In this document: positions 16,779 through 27,608 of the stretch, in pieces | Position numbering within the stretch: position 1 is the first letter of the stretch | Layout of the letters: each line of letters starts with the position of its first letter | From: Brevundimonas goettingensis | GTDB taxonomy: Bacteria > Pseudomonadota > Alphaproteobacteria > Caulobacterales > Caulobacteraceae | NCBI RefSeq assembly: GCF_017487405.1 | Contig: NZ_CP062222.1 | Coordinates: 434,001-498,000, forward strand | Direction of reading: 5' to 3' | DNA length: 64,000 nucleotides | Notes under the pieces: generated by a model | What the model was told of the DNA's origin: nothing | Databases searched by the model: none | The model's input: only the letters and a program-made list of their open reading frames with translations | Program-made: the position numbers and the translations under genes

Positions 16779-18324
16779 TCCCGTCGCCGCCGCCTGGGCC
16801 CGGTTGCCCGACTATCTGGGCCAGCATGTGATCCTCAGCGCCCTGGCGCTTCTGCTCGGCGCCCTGATCAGCCTGCCGCTGGCGGTGCTGGCCAGTCGTC
16901 GCGCCGCATTGCGCTGGCCGCTGATGACCGGATCGGGCCTGATCCAGACCATCCCGAGTCTGGCGCTTCTGGCGCTCTTTTATCCCCTGCTGCTGGGGCT
17001 GTCGGGTCTGACAAAGAGCGTGTTCGGCGTCGGCTTCTCGGCCCTCGGCTTCCTGCCCGCCCTTCTGGCGCTGACCCTCTATTCGATGCTGCCGATGGTG
17101 CGGAACACGGTCGCGGGCCTGACGGGGCTGGACCCGGCGGTGCTGGAGGCAGCGCGGGGCGTGGGGATGACGAGGGCCCAGTCCCTGCTGCGGGTCGAAC
17201 TGCCCCTGGCCGCGCCGGTCATCCTGGCGGGGGTGCGGACCAGCGCCGTCTGGGTCATCGGCACGGCGACCCTGTCGACGCCCATCGGCCAGACCTCGCT
17301 TGGCAACTACATCTTCACCGGGCTTCAGACCGAGAACTGGGTGTTCGTCCTGTTCGGCTGTCTGGCCTCGGCCGGTTTGGCCCTCGTCGTCGACCAGTTG
17401 CTGGGCCTGATCGAATCCGGACTGGCGAAGCGCAGCCGACCGCGCGTGATCGTCGGCGCCGCCGTCCTGCTGGCTGGCCTTGCCCTGGCCGTGGCTCCGG
17501 CTCTGATCCCCAAACCCCAGACCTATGTCATCGGCTCCAAGACCTTCTCCGAACAGTTCATCCTTTCGGCCCTGATGGCCGATGAACTGAAGGCGAAGGA
17601 ACTGAATGCGTCAGAGCGCAGCGGCCTCGGCTCCACCGTCATCCTGCGCGCGCTGAGCCAGAACGACATCGACGTCTATGTCGAATACTCCGGCACCGTC
17701 TGGGGCACGGCCATGGGCCACACCTACAATCCGGGCCGGGAGGAAGTGACGCGGCAGGTGACGCAGTGGCTCAAGGACAAACACGGGATCACCGTTCTCG
17801 GCGGGCTGGGCTTCGAGAACGCCTATGCCCTGGCCATGCGGCGCGACCGGGCGGCGGCGCTGAATATCCGCACCCTGACCGACCTTGGCGCCCGGTCGGG
17901 AAGCCTGACCATCGGCGCCGACTACGAGTTCTTCTCCCGCCCGGAGTGGACGGCGCTGAAGACCGGCTACAGCCTCAACTTCGGCCGACAGAAACAGTAC
18001 CAGTCGACCTTCATGTACCGGGCGGTGGTCGACGGCGACGTCGACGTCATCTCCGCCTTTTCCAGCGACGGGCGGATCGCGGCGGACGATCTGGTGGTGC
18101 TGGCCGATCCGAAGGGGGCGATCCCGCCCTATGACGCCCTGATCCTGATCGCGCCGAAGCGGGCGAACGACGCCCGGCTGCGCGCCGCGCTCCAGCCCCT
18201 GATCGGCGCCGTTTCGGTCGAGGCGATGCGGCAGGCCAACCAGCAGGTCGACGGCGATACGAACAAGCAGTCCCCGGCGGCGGCCGCCCGCTGGTTGAAG
18301 ACCCAACTGAGGCCTGTCCCATGA
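16771..18324 (+). CDS. Osmoprotectant ABC permease fused to its substrate-binding domain
   Basis: A 517-residue fusion. Residues 1-215 are an OpuCB-type permease with about six membrane segments and the EAA loop LEAARGVGMTRAQSLLRVELPLAAPVILAGVRTSA. After a further membrane segment at about 230-250, residues 255-517 form an OpuAC-like binding domain: YVIGSKTFSEQFILSALMADEL, VYVEYSGTVWGTAMG and DVISAFSSDGRI. The binding domain therefore sits in the periplasm tethered to the permease, and no separate binding protein gene is needed. The start at 16771 lies inside the end of the ATPase gene; the stop overlaps the next start (ATGA, 18321-18324). Confidence 0.9.
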   Translation: MDSPVAAAWARLPDYLGQHVILSALALLLGALISLPLAVLASRRAALRWPLMTGSGLIQTIPSLALLALFYPLLLGLSGLTKSVFGVGFSALGFLPALLALTLYSMLPMVRNTVAGLTGLDPAVLEAARGVGMTRAQSLLRVELPLAAPVILAGVRTSAVWVIGTATLSTPIGQTSLGNYIFTGLQTENWVFVLFGCLASAGLALVVDQLLGLIESGLAKRSRPRVIVGAAVLLAGLALAVAPALIPKPQTYVIGSKTFSEQFILSALMADELKAKELNASERSGLGSTVILRALSQNDIDVYVEYSGTVWGTAMGHTYNPGREEVTRQVTQWLKDKHGITVLGGLGFENAYALAMRRDRAAALNIRTLTDLGARSGSLTIGADYEFFSRPEWTALKTGYSLNFGRQKQYQSTFMYRAVVDGDVDVISAFSSDGRIAADDLVVLADPKGAIPPYDALILIAPKRANDARLRAALQPLIGAVSVEAMRQANQQVDGDTNKQSPAAAARWLKTQLRPVP

Positions 18325-18803
18325 TCCGCACCCTGTTCACCGCGCTCGCCCTGTGTCTGGCCTTCGCTTTGCCGCTGCGGGCGAAGGAAGCGTTCGACGA
18401 GGCGACGGAGCGGGCGGCCATCCTGACCGTCGTCGCCGACATGCAGGCCGCGTGGAACCGGGGCAACTACCGGGGATATATGCAGGGCTTCAAAAATCCG
18501 GACGTGGTCTTCGTCTCGGGCGGCAAGATCAAGAACGGCTGGCAGGGCGCGCTGGACGACTACATCCGCAACTACGGTCCGACGCCGGAGAGCCGCGGGA
18601 CCCTGACCTTCTACGACATGACGGTGGAGTTCCTGGCCCCCGACGCGGCCCAGCTGATCGGCCACTACCGGCTGGACCGGCCCGAGCGGCCGATGGAGGG
18701 GATCAACACCCGACTGTTCCGCAAGGTCGACGGCCGCTGGGTCATCGCCCTGAACCACGTCTCGGCCTATGAGGTCGCGCCGCCGCCAGCTTCCGGCCAG
18801 TAG
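18321..18803 (+). CDS. Exported SnoaL/NTF2-like (DUF4440) protein
   Basis: A 160-residue protein with a signal peptide (residues 1-21, ending LPLRAKE) and an NTF2-like cone fold: ILTVVADMQAAWNRGNYRGYMQGFKNPDVVFVSGGKIKNGW, then FYDMTVEFLAPDAAQLIGHYRL and RLFRKVDGRWVIALNHVS. Members bind small hydrophobic ligands or are enzymes; the specific role is unknown. It is coupled to the ABC permease gene by a four-base overlap, which hints at a periplasmic role beside that transporter. Confidence 0.8.
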   Translation: MIRTLFTALALCLAFALPLRAKEAFDEATERAAILTVVADMQAAWNRGNYRGYMQGFKNPDVVFVSGGKIKNGWQGALDDYIRNYGPTPESRGTLTFYDMTVEFLAPDAAQLIGHYRLDRPERPMEGINTRLFRKVDGRWVIALNHVSAYEVAPPPASGQ

Positions 18804-18873
18804 GGCGACCGGTCGCACTGTCCACCGGTGTCATCAGCGTCTAGTCTGGCGGCATAGCCTCTGGAGACCCGCC

Positions 18874-19302
18874 ATGATCCTCGCCGGATTGTTCGCCGCC
18901 GCCCTGATCGCCCTTCCGCAAACCGCCGAGCCGGTAGCGCCGCGTCCGATGGTCGTGGTCAAGGAAGCTGACGTCCAGGTCGAGCAGTCGCCGCCGCCCC
19001 ACAACGGCGTGGGCCGCAGCACCGCCTTCCGCCTGTCGGACGCCGCCCCGGGCCGCAATTTCGAGTTCCGGAAACGCATCCTGCACCCGGGCGCGACCAT
19101 CGGCCTGCACGTCCTGACCCACGACGAAATCTATTATGTCGTGAGCGGCCAGGGCGAGGTGGCCTCGGACGGCCGCACCGAGACCATGGGGCCGGAGACC
19201 GCCGCCTATCTATACGAAGGCGCCGACGTCGGCATCAAACAGGTCGGGGAAGAGCCCCTGATCCTGATCATCGCCTATCCGCTGGCCGCCCGGACTCAGT
19301 AA
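18874..19302 (+). CDS. Exported cupin-domain protein
   Basis: A 142-residue protein with an N-terminal signal (about residues 1-17) and one cupin barrel. Cupin motif 1 is HPGATIGLHVLTHDEIYYVVSGQGEV, giving the His/His/Glu metal ligands; motif 2 is degenerate (YLYEGADVGIKQVGEEPLILIIAYPL). Function could be enzymatic or sugar binding and is not decided by sequence. GGAG lies nine bases before the ATG at 18874. It is convergent with the carbonic anhydrase gene; the two stops are adjacent. Confidence 0.8.
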   Translation: MILAGLFAAALIALPQTAEPVAPRPMVVVKEADVQVEQSPPPHNGVGRSTAFRLSDAAPGRNFEFRKRILHPGATIGLHVLTHDEIYYVVSGQGEVASDGRTETMGPETAAYLYEGADVGIKQVGEEPLILIIAYPLAARTQ

Positions 19303-19830
19303 TCAGATCGGCTTCAGCTCGGCCGCGAACCGCTTCCAGTTCTGGACATAGTGCCGGGCCGACATCTCGAGGGCCGCGATCTGGCCCTCGTTCAGCTCAC
19401 GGACGACCTTGCCCGGCTGGCCCACGACCATGGAGCCGTCGGGGATGACCTTGCCCTCGGTGATCAGGGCGTTGGCGCCGATCAGGCAGTTCTTCCCGAT
19501 CACCGCCCCGTTCAGAACCACGGCCCCGATGCCGATCAGGGTGTTGTCGCCGATGGTGCAGCCGTGAAGCATGACCTTGTGCCCAACGGTGACGTTCGCC
19601 CCGATGGTCAGGGGCACGCCGGCGTCGGCGTGCAGGACGCTGAGATCCTGGATGTTGCTGTTTTCACCCACTGTCAGCGTATCCGTGTCGCCGCGCAGGA
19701 CCGATCCGAACCAGACGCTGGCGCCCGGTTTCAGAATCACGTCCCCTAGCACCACAGCATTGGGCGCTATCCAGTATTCCCCCTCGGGCGGAAGCTGCGG
19801 TTTCTTGTCGCCGAGCGAATACACAGTCAT
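19303..19830 (-). CDS. Gamma carbonic anhydrase family protein
   Basis: A 175-residue left-handed beta-helix protein of the gamma-CA/YrdA/PaaY group. Hexapeptide repeats run through residues 20-150. The three zinc histidines are present: [22 protein letters not shown]. The conserved [19 protein letters not shown] and [12 protein letters not shown] follow. Members are carbonic anhydrases or thioesterases; activity cannot be read from sequence alone. ATG 19830 begins the conserved region; an in-frame ATG at 19854 would add eight residues. Divergent from the phoH leader. Confidence 0.88.
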   Translation of the reverse strand: MTVYSLGDKKPQLPPEGEYWIAPNAVVLGDVILKPGASVWFGSVLRGDTDTLTVGENSNIQDLSVLHADAGVPLTIGANVTVGHKVMLHGCTIGDNTLIGIGAVVLNGAVIGKNCLIGANALITEGKVIPDGSMVVGQPGKVVRELNEGQIAALEMSARHYVQNWKRFAAELKPI

Positions 19831-19874
19831 CACAACACCGTCATATCTAAGCAAAAAGAGCGCTTTAAGGTCTC

Positions 19875-20115
19875 GTAAACCACGTTAGCATCAAAGTGTT
19901 GATGCGATTCGAAGCCGGTCTTTCTGGCTCCGGATCCGTAACCGGATCAAGCCCGGTCCGGTCAAGCTACGGGGAACGTGAGTGACGCGTTCGGTTCGGC
20001 AGCGGTGTTTTCCGCTGGAAGTTGGCCCTTCTTCCGACCCCGGACGGCCTGTTGCCGTTTCCTCTCTCCTCCCCACCGTCGTTCGAGGCGATGCTTTTGA
20101 AGCATCGCCTTTTTT
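19875..20115 (+). ncRNA. Structured leader or small RNA upstream of the PhoH gene
   Basis: The 303-base gap 19831-20133 holds four hairpins on the plus strand: GCATCAA/TTGATGC (19888-19905), GATCCG/CGGATC (19933-19948), CAGCGG/CCGCTG (20000-20017), and GGCGATGCTT/AAGCATCGCC (20087-20109) followed by TTTTTT. The last is a canonical intrinsic terminator, yet it sits only 18 bases before the PhoH start. GGTCCGGTC near 19955 can also pair roughly with GACCCCGGAC near 20037, closing a long fold. Either a small RNA ends here or the PhoH mRNA is attenuated. The 5' end is a guess. I do not recognise a known family. Confidence 0.4.
20087..20115 (+). terminator. Intrinsic terminator just upstream of the PhoH start
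   Basis: Ten-pair stem GGCGATGCTT/AAGCATCGCC with a TTG loop (20087-20109) and six T (20110-20115). GGAGG of the PhoH ribosome-binding site follows within ten bases, so this is a leader terminator or the end of a small RNA gene. Confidence 0.85.
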
Positions 20116-20133
20116 AATGCCCTGGAGGCAATC

Positions 20134-20913
20134 ATGACCAAGCGTGCAGCCCTGAAGCGCCAGGCCCGCGAAGGCGTTTTCGATTCCAGTTCGTTCATCG
20201 AGGATTCGAAAATCCGCCGCCTGCCGACATCGCACAACAACAGTCATCAAGGCGCCTGGTCGCCCCATCCCTCGAACGATCGGGACCAGGGCTATCTGAA
20301 GACCCTGAAACCCAAATCAGAAGGGCAGGCCGAGCTTCTGAACGCTATCGACACCTCCAACCTCTGTGTGGCGCTCGGCCCGGCAGGCACCGGCAAGACC
20401 TATCTGGCCGTGGCCAAGGCGGTCGAGGCGCTGGAGGCCGGCAAGGTCGGCCGCATCGTTCTGAGCCGCCCAGCCGTCGAGGCCGGGGAATCGATCGGCT
20501 TCCTGCCGGGCGCCATGGAGGACAAGCTGGCCCCCTATCTGCGGCCTCTCTACGACGCCCTGTCGGATCGGCTGTCGATGAAGCGGGTCGGGGCCCTGAT
20601 GGCCGAGGGGCTGATCGAGATCGCCCCGGTCGGCTATATGCGCGGCCGCACCCTGAACAACGCCTTCATCGTCATCGACGAGGCCCAGAACTGCACCTAC
20701 ACCCAGCTGAAGATGCTGCTGACGCGGTTGGGCTGGCACTCGACCATGGTCGTCACCGGCGACCCGGGCCAGACCGACCTTCTGCCCTCGCTCTCGGGCC
20801 TGGCCGACATCGCCCAGCGTCTGGAAGCCGTGCCGGAAATCTCGGTGGTCCGCCTGGCCGAACAGGACATCGTCCGCCACCCGCTGGTCGCGAGCATGAT
20901 CGGCGTCCTCTGA
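20134..20913 (+). CDS. PhoH family ATPase
   Basis: A 259-residue PhoH-like P-loop protein. After a basic N terminus (residues 1-60) comes the core: Walker A CVALGPAGTGKTYLAVAKAVEAL, VLSRPAVEAGESIGFLPG, Walker B FIVIDEAQNCTYTQLKMLLTRLG and the sensor TGDPGQTDL. PhoH proteins are ATPases linked to RNA metabolism and ribosome maturation; this one is short and lacks the KH or PIN extensions of other members. It is preceded by a structured leader with an intrinsic terminator, so its expression is probably set by transcriptional readthrough. Confidence 0.88.
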   Translation: MTKRAALKRQAREGVFDSSSFIEDSKIRRLPTSHNNSHQGAWSPHPSNDRDQGYLKTLKPKSEGQAELLNAIDTSNLCVALGPAGTGKTYLAVAKAVEALEAGKVGRIVLSRPAVEAGESIGFLPGAMEDKLAPYLRPLYDALSDRLSMKRVGALMAEGLIEIAPVGYMRGRTLNNAFIVIDEAQNCTYTQLKMLLTRLGWHSTMVVTGDPGQTDLLPSLSGLADIAQRLEAVPEISVVRLAEQDIVRHPLVASMIGVL

Positions 20914-20937
20914 CGCCGGGCTACGGCTGAAACAACG

Positions 20938-20970
20938 AGGGCGCGCTTCCGAACGGGCGCGCGCCCTTTG
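20938..20970. terminator. Terminator between the convergent PhoH and antiporter genes
   Basis: AGGGCGCGC (20938-20946) pairs with GCGCGCCCT (20959-20967); TTTG follows on the plus strand. The site lies 25 bases past the PhoH stop and 8 bases past the end of the convergent antiporter gene. Confidence 0.65.
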
Positions 20971-20974
20971 CCAG

Positions 20975-22204
20975 CTAGACTACGTCGATCAGCTTGACCG
21001 GCTGCGCGGTCGGCGGGGCAGGGGGCTTGGGCTTGCCGCCCAGACGGTCGGTCAGGGCGAAGACGAAGGGGTTCAGTGAGATCGACAGCAGGGCGGCCGC
21101 CAGGATCAGGTCGTGGGTCTGCTGGCTGAGCGCGCCCAGCGACACGCCGAGCGCGGCCAGAATGAAGCTGAACTCCCCGATCTGGGCCAGGCTGGCGGCG
21201 ATTGTCAGGCTGGTCGGTTTGTCGAGCTTGAAGGCGAAGGTGATGGCCAGCGCCGCCAGCGCCTTGCCGACGATGACGATGCCGAGGATGCCAAGCACGG
21301 TAAGGGGTTCACGCACGAGGATCGACGGATCGAACAGCATCCCCACCGAGACGAAGAACAGCACGGCGAAGGCGTCGCGAAGGGGCAGCGACCGCTCGGC
21401 CGCATTGTGCCCCAACGGCGACGAGTTCAGCACCAGCCCGGCGAGGAAGGCCCCGAGGGCGAAGGAGTGGAACATCGCATAGGCCACCCAGGCGATGCCG
21501 AGCGCGATGGCCAGAACCCCGAGGGTGAACAGTTCGCGCGACTTGGTGTGGGCGATGCGGACCAGCACCCAGGGCAGGACGCGCGGGCCGATGAACAGCA
21601 TGGCGCCGACGAAGACCGCGACCTTGCCGAGCGTCCAGCCGATCGACTTCGCCAGTTCGGCGGCGCCCAGCGCCTGACCGGGCTGGACGATCAGCAGGGG
21701 CAGCATGACCAGGGCGATGACGATGACCAGATCCTCGACGATCAGCCAGCCGACGGCGATGCCGCCGATCTCGCCCTTGACCTGACGTCGCTCCTCCAGC
21801 GCCCGCAGCAGGACGACGGTCGAGGCGACCGACAGGGCGAAGCCCATCAGCGCCGCCTCCAGATCGCCCATGCCGAGCAGCCGGCCCAACGCCCAGCCGA
21901 GCGCCGTTGCGGCGCCGATCTGTACGAGAGCCCCGGGCACGGCGACCTTGCGGACCTTCATGAGATCGGCGGGAGAGAAGTGCAGGCCGACGCCGAACAT
22001 CAGCAGGATCACCCCGATCTCGGCCAACTGGGGCGCCAGCTCCGTATCGGCGACGAAGCCCGCCGTATGCGGCCCGACGACGATCCCGGCGACCAGATAG
22101 CCGACCAGAGGTGACAGCTTCAGCCGGTTCGCCGCCATGCCGAACACGAAGGCGAGGACAAAGCCCCCGACCAGGGTGAGGATCAGGCTGTCGGCATGCG
22201 GCAT
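20975..22204 (-). CDS. CPA2 monovalent cation:proton antiporter (KefB/YbaL-type) without RCK domain
   Basis: A 409-residue Na_H_Exchanger-fold membrane protein with about twelve or thirteen helices. Visible family marks are LVGYLVAGIVVGPHTAGF, AEIGVILLMFGVGLHF, VASTVVLLRALEER and LIVEDLVIV (the ion-site Asp in the VED motif), GAFLAGLVL and LAQIGEFSFILA. KefB and YbaL carry C-terminal TrkA-N (RCK) domains that gate transport; here the protein ends soon after the last helix with a proline-rich tail (PKPPAPPTAQPVKLIDVV). It should exchange K+ or Na+ for H+ but with different control. Confidence 0.87.
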   Translation of the reverse strand: MPHADSLILTLVGGFVLAFVFGMAANRLKLSPLVGYLVAGIVVGPHTAGFVADTELAPQLAEIGVILLMFGVGLHFSPADLMKVRKVAVPGALVQIGAATALGWALGRLLGMGDLEAALMGFALSVASTVVLLRALEERRQVKGEIGGIAVGWLIVEDLVIVIALVMLPLLIVQPGQALGAAELAKSIGWTLGKVAVFVGAMLFIGPRVLPWVLVRIAHTKSRELFTLGVLAIALGIAWVAYAMFHSFALGAFLAGLVLNSSPLGHNAAERSLPLRDAFAVLFFVSVGMLFDPSILVREPLTVLGILGIVIVGKALAALAITFAFKLDKPTSLTIAASLAQIGEFSFILAALGVSLGALSQQTHDLILAAALLSISLNPFVFALTDRLGGKPKPPAPPTAQPVKLIDVV

Positions 22205-22522
22205 CGGCGCTCCTTGTCGGGCGGGGTGGCTCTCGTTGTGGTGAAGCTCTCAGTTGGGGCCTAGGGGGCGTTTGGACAAGGTGACGCATTGTCTCGCATG
22301 AGGAACGCGAGCGCCGAACTCACGGAATTACCCTTGCGGGGCAAGGAATTGATTGGCTCTCGCCGACAGGTCGGCCCATAAATTGTTACGGGAACCGCTA
22401 TTTTCCTCACGCTTTGTTACAGCCCGGGCTCGCCTTCGCAGTCGCAGCAATGTAGTCAGGCGGGCAGGAGCGGGGGCAACCCGCCGACGACACGACAGAC
22501 TGGCTAACTCAGGGGCTAAGGC
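22205..22522. other. 318-base divergent intergenic region, antiporter / ppdK
   Basis: No gene was seen. It contains a perfect hairpin CCTTGC/GCAAGG (22332-22346) and a direct repeat TTGTTAC at 22383-22389 and 22414-22420, 31 bases apart. These lie where the ppdK promoter should be and could be activator sites, but no sigma-70 consensus is obvious. Confidence 0.4.
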
Positions 22523-25213
<2,691 letters not shown>

Positions 25214-25226
25214 CCGCTTCCGGCGG

Positions 25227-25775
25227 TCAGGTGAAGTCGCAGGTCACCCCGACATTGATGCGCTGGACTGCGGTCTTGTCCTCGCCCAGCAGCCCCATCA
25301 GCTCGCCCGAGGCGAAGGTCCAGCCGATGGTGCTGTCCTCGATCAAAGCGGTCGGATAGGCGGCCTTCAGTTCCGCAAGGGTCGAGCCGACGTGGATGCC
25401 CTTGTCGGTCGAGATGGCGGGCGTCTGCGTCTGCCAGCCGGCCAGCTTTTCGTCCTGGAACAGCAGCTGAAGGCCGTTCGACCAGTCGGCGTGATCCATA
25501 GGTCCCGCGCCGCATTCCGCGAATGGTCCGGTCGATTTGGGCGCACCCCCGGCCTCGGTCGCGGCGGCGAGAACCAGATCCCTGGGCGCTCCGATGGGGA
25601 AGATGGTCCTGCCGATGGTGATGGCGGCTCCGGTCACCACGATCGGCGTGGGTTCCGCGACCGGTGCGGCGGGAGCGGGCGCAGTGGCCGGAGCAGCGGT
25701 CTTCTCCTCTGCGCGGGAACAGGCCTGCAGCGACAGGGCCGCCGCGACGGCGGTCACGATCAGAACGGTCTTCAC
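25227..25775 (-). CDS. Putative lipoprotein of unknown function
   Basis: A 182-residue protein starting with GTG at 25775, preceded by GGGGGAGA. The signal VKTVLIVTAVAAALSLQAC ends in lipobox LQAC. A low-complexity Ala/Pro linker (residues 25-45) leads to a soluble domain with a few cysteines (FAECGAGP, GVTCDF) and a beta pattern: GLQLLFQDEKLAGWQTQ, GIHVGSTLAELKAAYPTALIEDST, WTFASGELMGLL. This resembles secreted DUF-type domains seen next to housekeeping genes; I do not name it. Convergent with ppdK, 13 bases between stops. Confidence 0.75.
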   Translation of the reverse strand: MKTVLIVTAVAAALSLQACSRAEEKTAAPATAPAPAAPVAEPTPIVVTGAAITIGRTIFPIGAPRDLVLAAATEAGGAPKSTGPFAECGAGPMDHADWSNGLQLLFQDEKLAGWQTQTPAISTDKGIHVGSTLAELKAAYPTALIEDSTIGWTFASGELMGLLGEDKTAVQRINVGVTCDFT

Positions 25776-25911
25776 GGCAGGTCTCCCCCGAAACGCCAGA
25801 GCGGCCACGCTAGCCCCGAAGACGGATCGAGGCCATAGCGGCGTTCTTCGGCCTGCCGGTTGTGCATGTCCACCGGCGCCGTTAGCTGGACCGGAAAGCC
25901 GGAGCCCCGTC

Positions 25912-26817
25912 ATGACCGCATCGAAACTGTCCGTCGCCGTCGTTGGTCCCGGGGCCGTGGGCGGAACCGTCGCGGCCTGGATCTCACTCAGCCCTCTGGT
26001 CGGCGACCTGACCCTGTGCGCCCGCTCGCCGCTGGACCGGCTGGTGGTCGAGGCGCCGGACGGCGCGATCATCGAGGCCGCGCCGCGCGTGGTCACTGAC
26101 CCCGGCCAGATCACGGCGCCGGTCGACTGGGTGCTGGTCGCGACAAAGGCTTACGACGTCGCCGCGGCCGCCGCCTGGCTGAAGCCGCTGCTGGGGCCCC
26201 GGACCCGCGTCGCGGTGCTCCAGAACGGGGTCGAGCATGTCGAGCGTTTCACGCCCTTCTTGCCCGCGGACCGGATCGTGCCCGTGATCGTTGACGTGCC
26301 TGCGGAGCGGACGGGGCCGGGCCGCATCCAGCACCGCCGCAACGGCACGGTCACCGCGCCGGCCGGGGAGGCGGGCGAGGCCTTCGTCGCCCTGTTCGCC
26401 GGGAGCGTGATCGAGGGGATCGTCACCGACGACTTCCTGACCGCCGCATGGACCAAGCTGTCGCTGAACTGCGCCGGCGCCATCAACGCCCTGACCGGAG
26501 AGCCGGGCGGAGTGGTGCGGGCCGAGGGCGTCGCCGACCTGACCCGCGAACTGGTGTGGGAGTGCGTGCGCGTCGGCCGCGCGGTCGGCGCCGACCTCGG
26601 CGACCACATCCCGGACTGGGTGGTGGAGCGGGCCATGACCTCCCCGGCGGACTCGGTGAACTCAATCCTCGGGGATCGGCTGGCGGGTCGGCCGATGGAA
26701 TGGGACGCGCGCAACGGCGTCATCGTCCGCCTGGGCGAGCTCCACGGCATCGAGACCCCGGCCAACGGCATGGCCTCGACCCTCCTGGCCGCGGTCGGAT
26801 GGCAGCTCCGATCCTGA
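25912..26817 (+). CDS. 2-dehydropantoate 2-reductase family protein (PanE/ApbA-like)
   Basis: A 301-residue two-domain dehydrogenase. The Rossmann domain has VAVVGPGAVGGTVAAWIS and WVLVATKAYDVAAAAAWLKPLLGPRTRVAVLQNGVEH. The C-terminal helical domain has AAWTKLSLNCAGAINALTG, with the catalytic Lys and Asn of ketopantoate reductase, and SPADSVNSILGDRLAGRPMEWDARNGVIVRLGELHGIETPANG, close to the usual E-rich end motif. The enzyme would reduce ketopantoate or a related 2-keto acid with NADPH. Without its pathway neighbours the exact substrate is unsure, so no symbol is given. Confidence 0.85.
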   Translation: MTASKLSVAVVGPGAVGGTVAAWISLSPLVGDLTLCARSPLDRLVVEAPDGAIIEAAPRVVTDPGQITAPVDWVLVATKAYDVAAAAAWLKPLLGPRTRVAVLQNGVEHVERFTPFLPADRIVPVIVDVPAERTGPGRIQHRRNGTVTAPAGEAGEAFVALFAGSVIEGIVTDDFLTAAWTKLSLNCAGAINALTGEPGGVVRAEGVADLTRELVWECVRVGRAVGADLGDHIPDWVVERAMTSPADSVNSILGDRLAGRPMEWDARNGVIVRLGELHGIETPANGMASTLLAAVGWQLRS

Positions 26818-26963
26818 CGAGGCGCGTCCGGATTTTGCGACGATTGTGTAACGGCCTTCCGCGAACGCGGTCTGTGCCAGTTGGCGCACACTTACCGGAC
26901 TGTAATGGATTGGCCTTGGAACGGCCAAGCCGCCTGCCCATTTAACAACCCGCTGGATGGGGC

Positions 26964-26984
26964 TGATGACCTCGCAAGTCATCA
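26964..26984 (+). promoter_or_regulatory. Leader hairpin before the outer membrane barrel gene
   Basis: TGATGAC (26964-26970) and GTCATCA (26978-26984) pair around a seven-base loop a few bases upstream of the ribosome-binding site AGGAG. It may affect translation or stability of the abundant porin-like mRNA. Confidence 0.35.
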
Positions 26985-27007
26985 CATCTAGGAGTTAATA
27001 AGAAACA

Positions 27008-27535
27008 ATGCGTAACATTCTTCTCGCTACCGCTGCTCTCTCTCTGTTTGCTGTTCCTGCCATGGCGCAGACTGTGACTTCGCCGACCTACTACGGAACG
27101 CTGGGCTACACTCAACTGGATACCGACAATGCCGATCTCGGCGCGGTGACCGGTCGCGTGGGCGCAAAGCTGCACCCGAACTTCGGCGTCGAGGCCGAAA
27201 CCTCGTTCGGGGTCGGTCATGACGACGTCAACGTCGCCGGCGTCGACGGCAAGGTCGAGCACCGGTACGACGTCGCCGGTTATGCCGTCGCCAGCCTGCC
27301 GGTGACCTCCAACATCGACCTGTTCGCCCGTGCCGGTTACGGCGTGACCGAGGTCAAGGGTTCCGCCGCAGGCATCGCCGCCAGCGACCACCTGACCAGC
27401 TGGAACTACGGCGCTGGCGCGACCTACAACCTGGATGCGCAGAACGGCATCCGCGCCGACTACACCTATCGTGACTTCCAGCACGACCAGGGCGGCGCAG
27501 ACACCTATGCGCTGAGCTACGTGCGCAAGTTCTGA
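27008..27535 (+). CDS. Outer membrane beta-barrel protein (eight-stranded porin type)
   Basis: A 175-residue exported protein. Residues 1-21 form the signal peptide (ending PAMAQ). The rest has alternating strands with aromatic girdles: TYYGTLGYTQLD, AVTGRVGAKLHPNFGVEAETSFG, KVEHRYDVAGYAVASLPV, IDLFARAGYGVTEVKG, TSWNYGAGATYNL, IRADYTYRDF and YALSYVRKF, ending in Phe as outer membrane barrels do. It fits the OmpA-like/Opacity small barrel group. Codon use is strongly biased, which suggests high expression. A strong terminator follows at 27556-27586. Confidence 0.87.
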   Translation: MRNILLATAALSLFAVPAMAQTVTSPTYYGTLGYTQLDTDNADLGAVTGRVGAKLHPNFGVEAETSFGVGHDDVNVAGVDGKVEHRYDVAGYAVASLPVTSNIDLFARAGYGVTEVKGSAAGIAASDHLTSWNYGAGATYNLDAQNGIRADYTYRDFQHDQGGADTYALSYVRKF

Positions 27536-27555
27536 TCCGGGGAGATCGGAACGAC

Positions 27556-27586
27556 AAAGGGGCGGCCTTCGCAGGCCGCCCCTTTT
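27556..27586 (+). terminator. Intrinsic terminator after the barrel gene
   Basis: A thirteen-pair stem AAAGGGGCGGCCT/AGGCCGCCCCTTT around TCGC (27556-27585), with a T-run. It lies 20 bases past the stop. Confidence 0.9.
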
Positions 27587-27608
27587 GCGTATCCGGATGT
27601 GTGTGGCG

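Noticed and set aside
19875-20115. 6S RNA or SRP RNA
   Set aside because: The region has a long-range closing pair and a terminator, but I cannot see the 6S central bubble arrangement or the SRP tetraloop motif, so no family is claimed.
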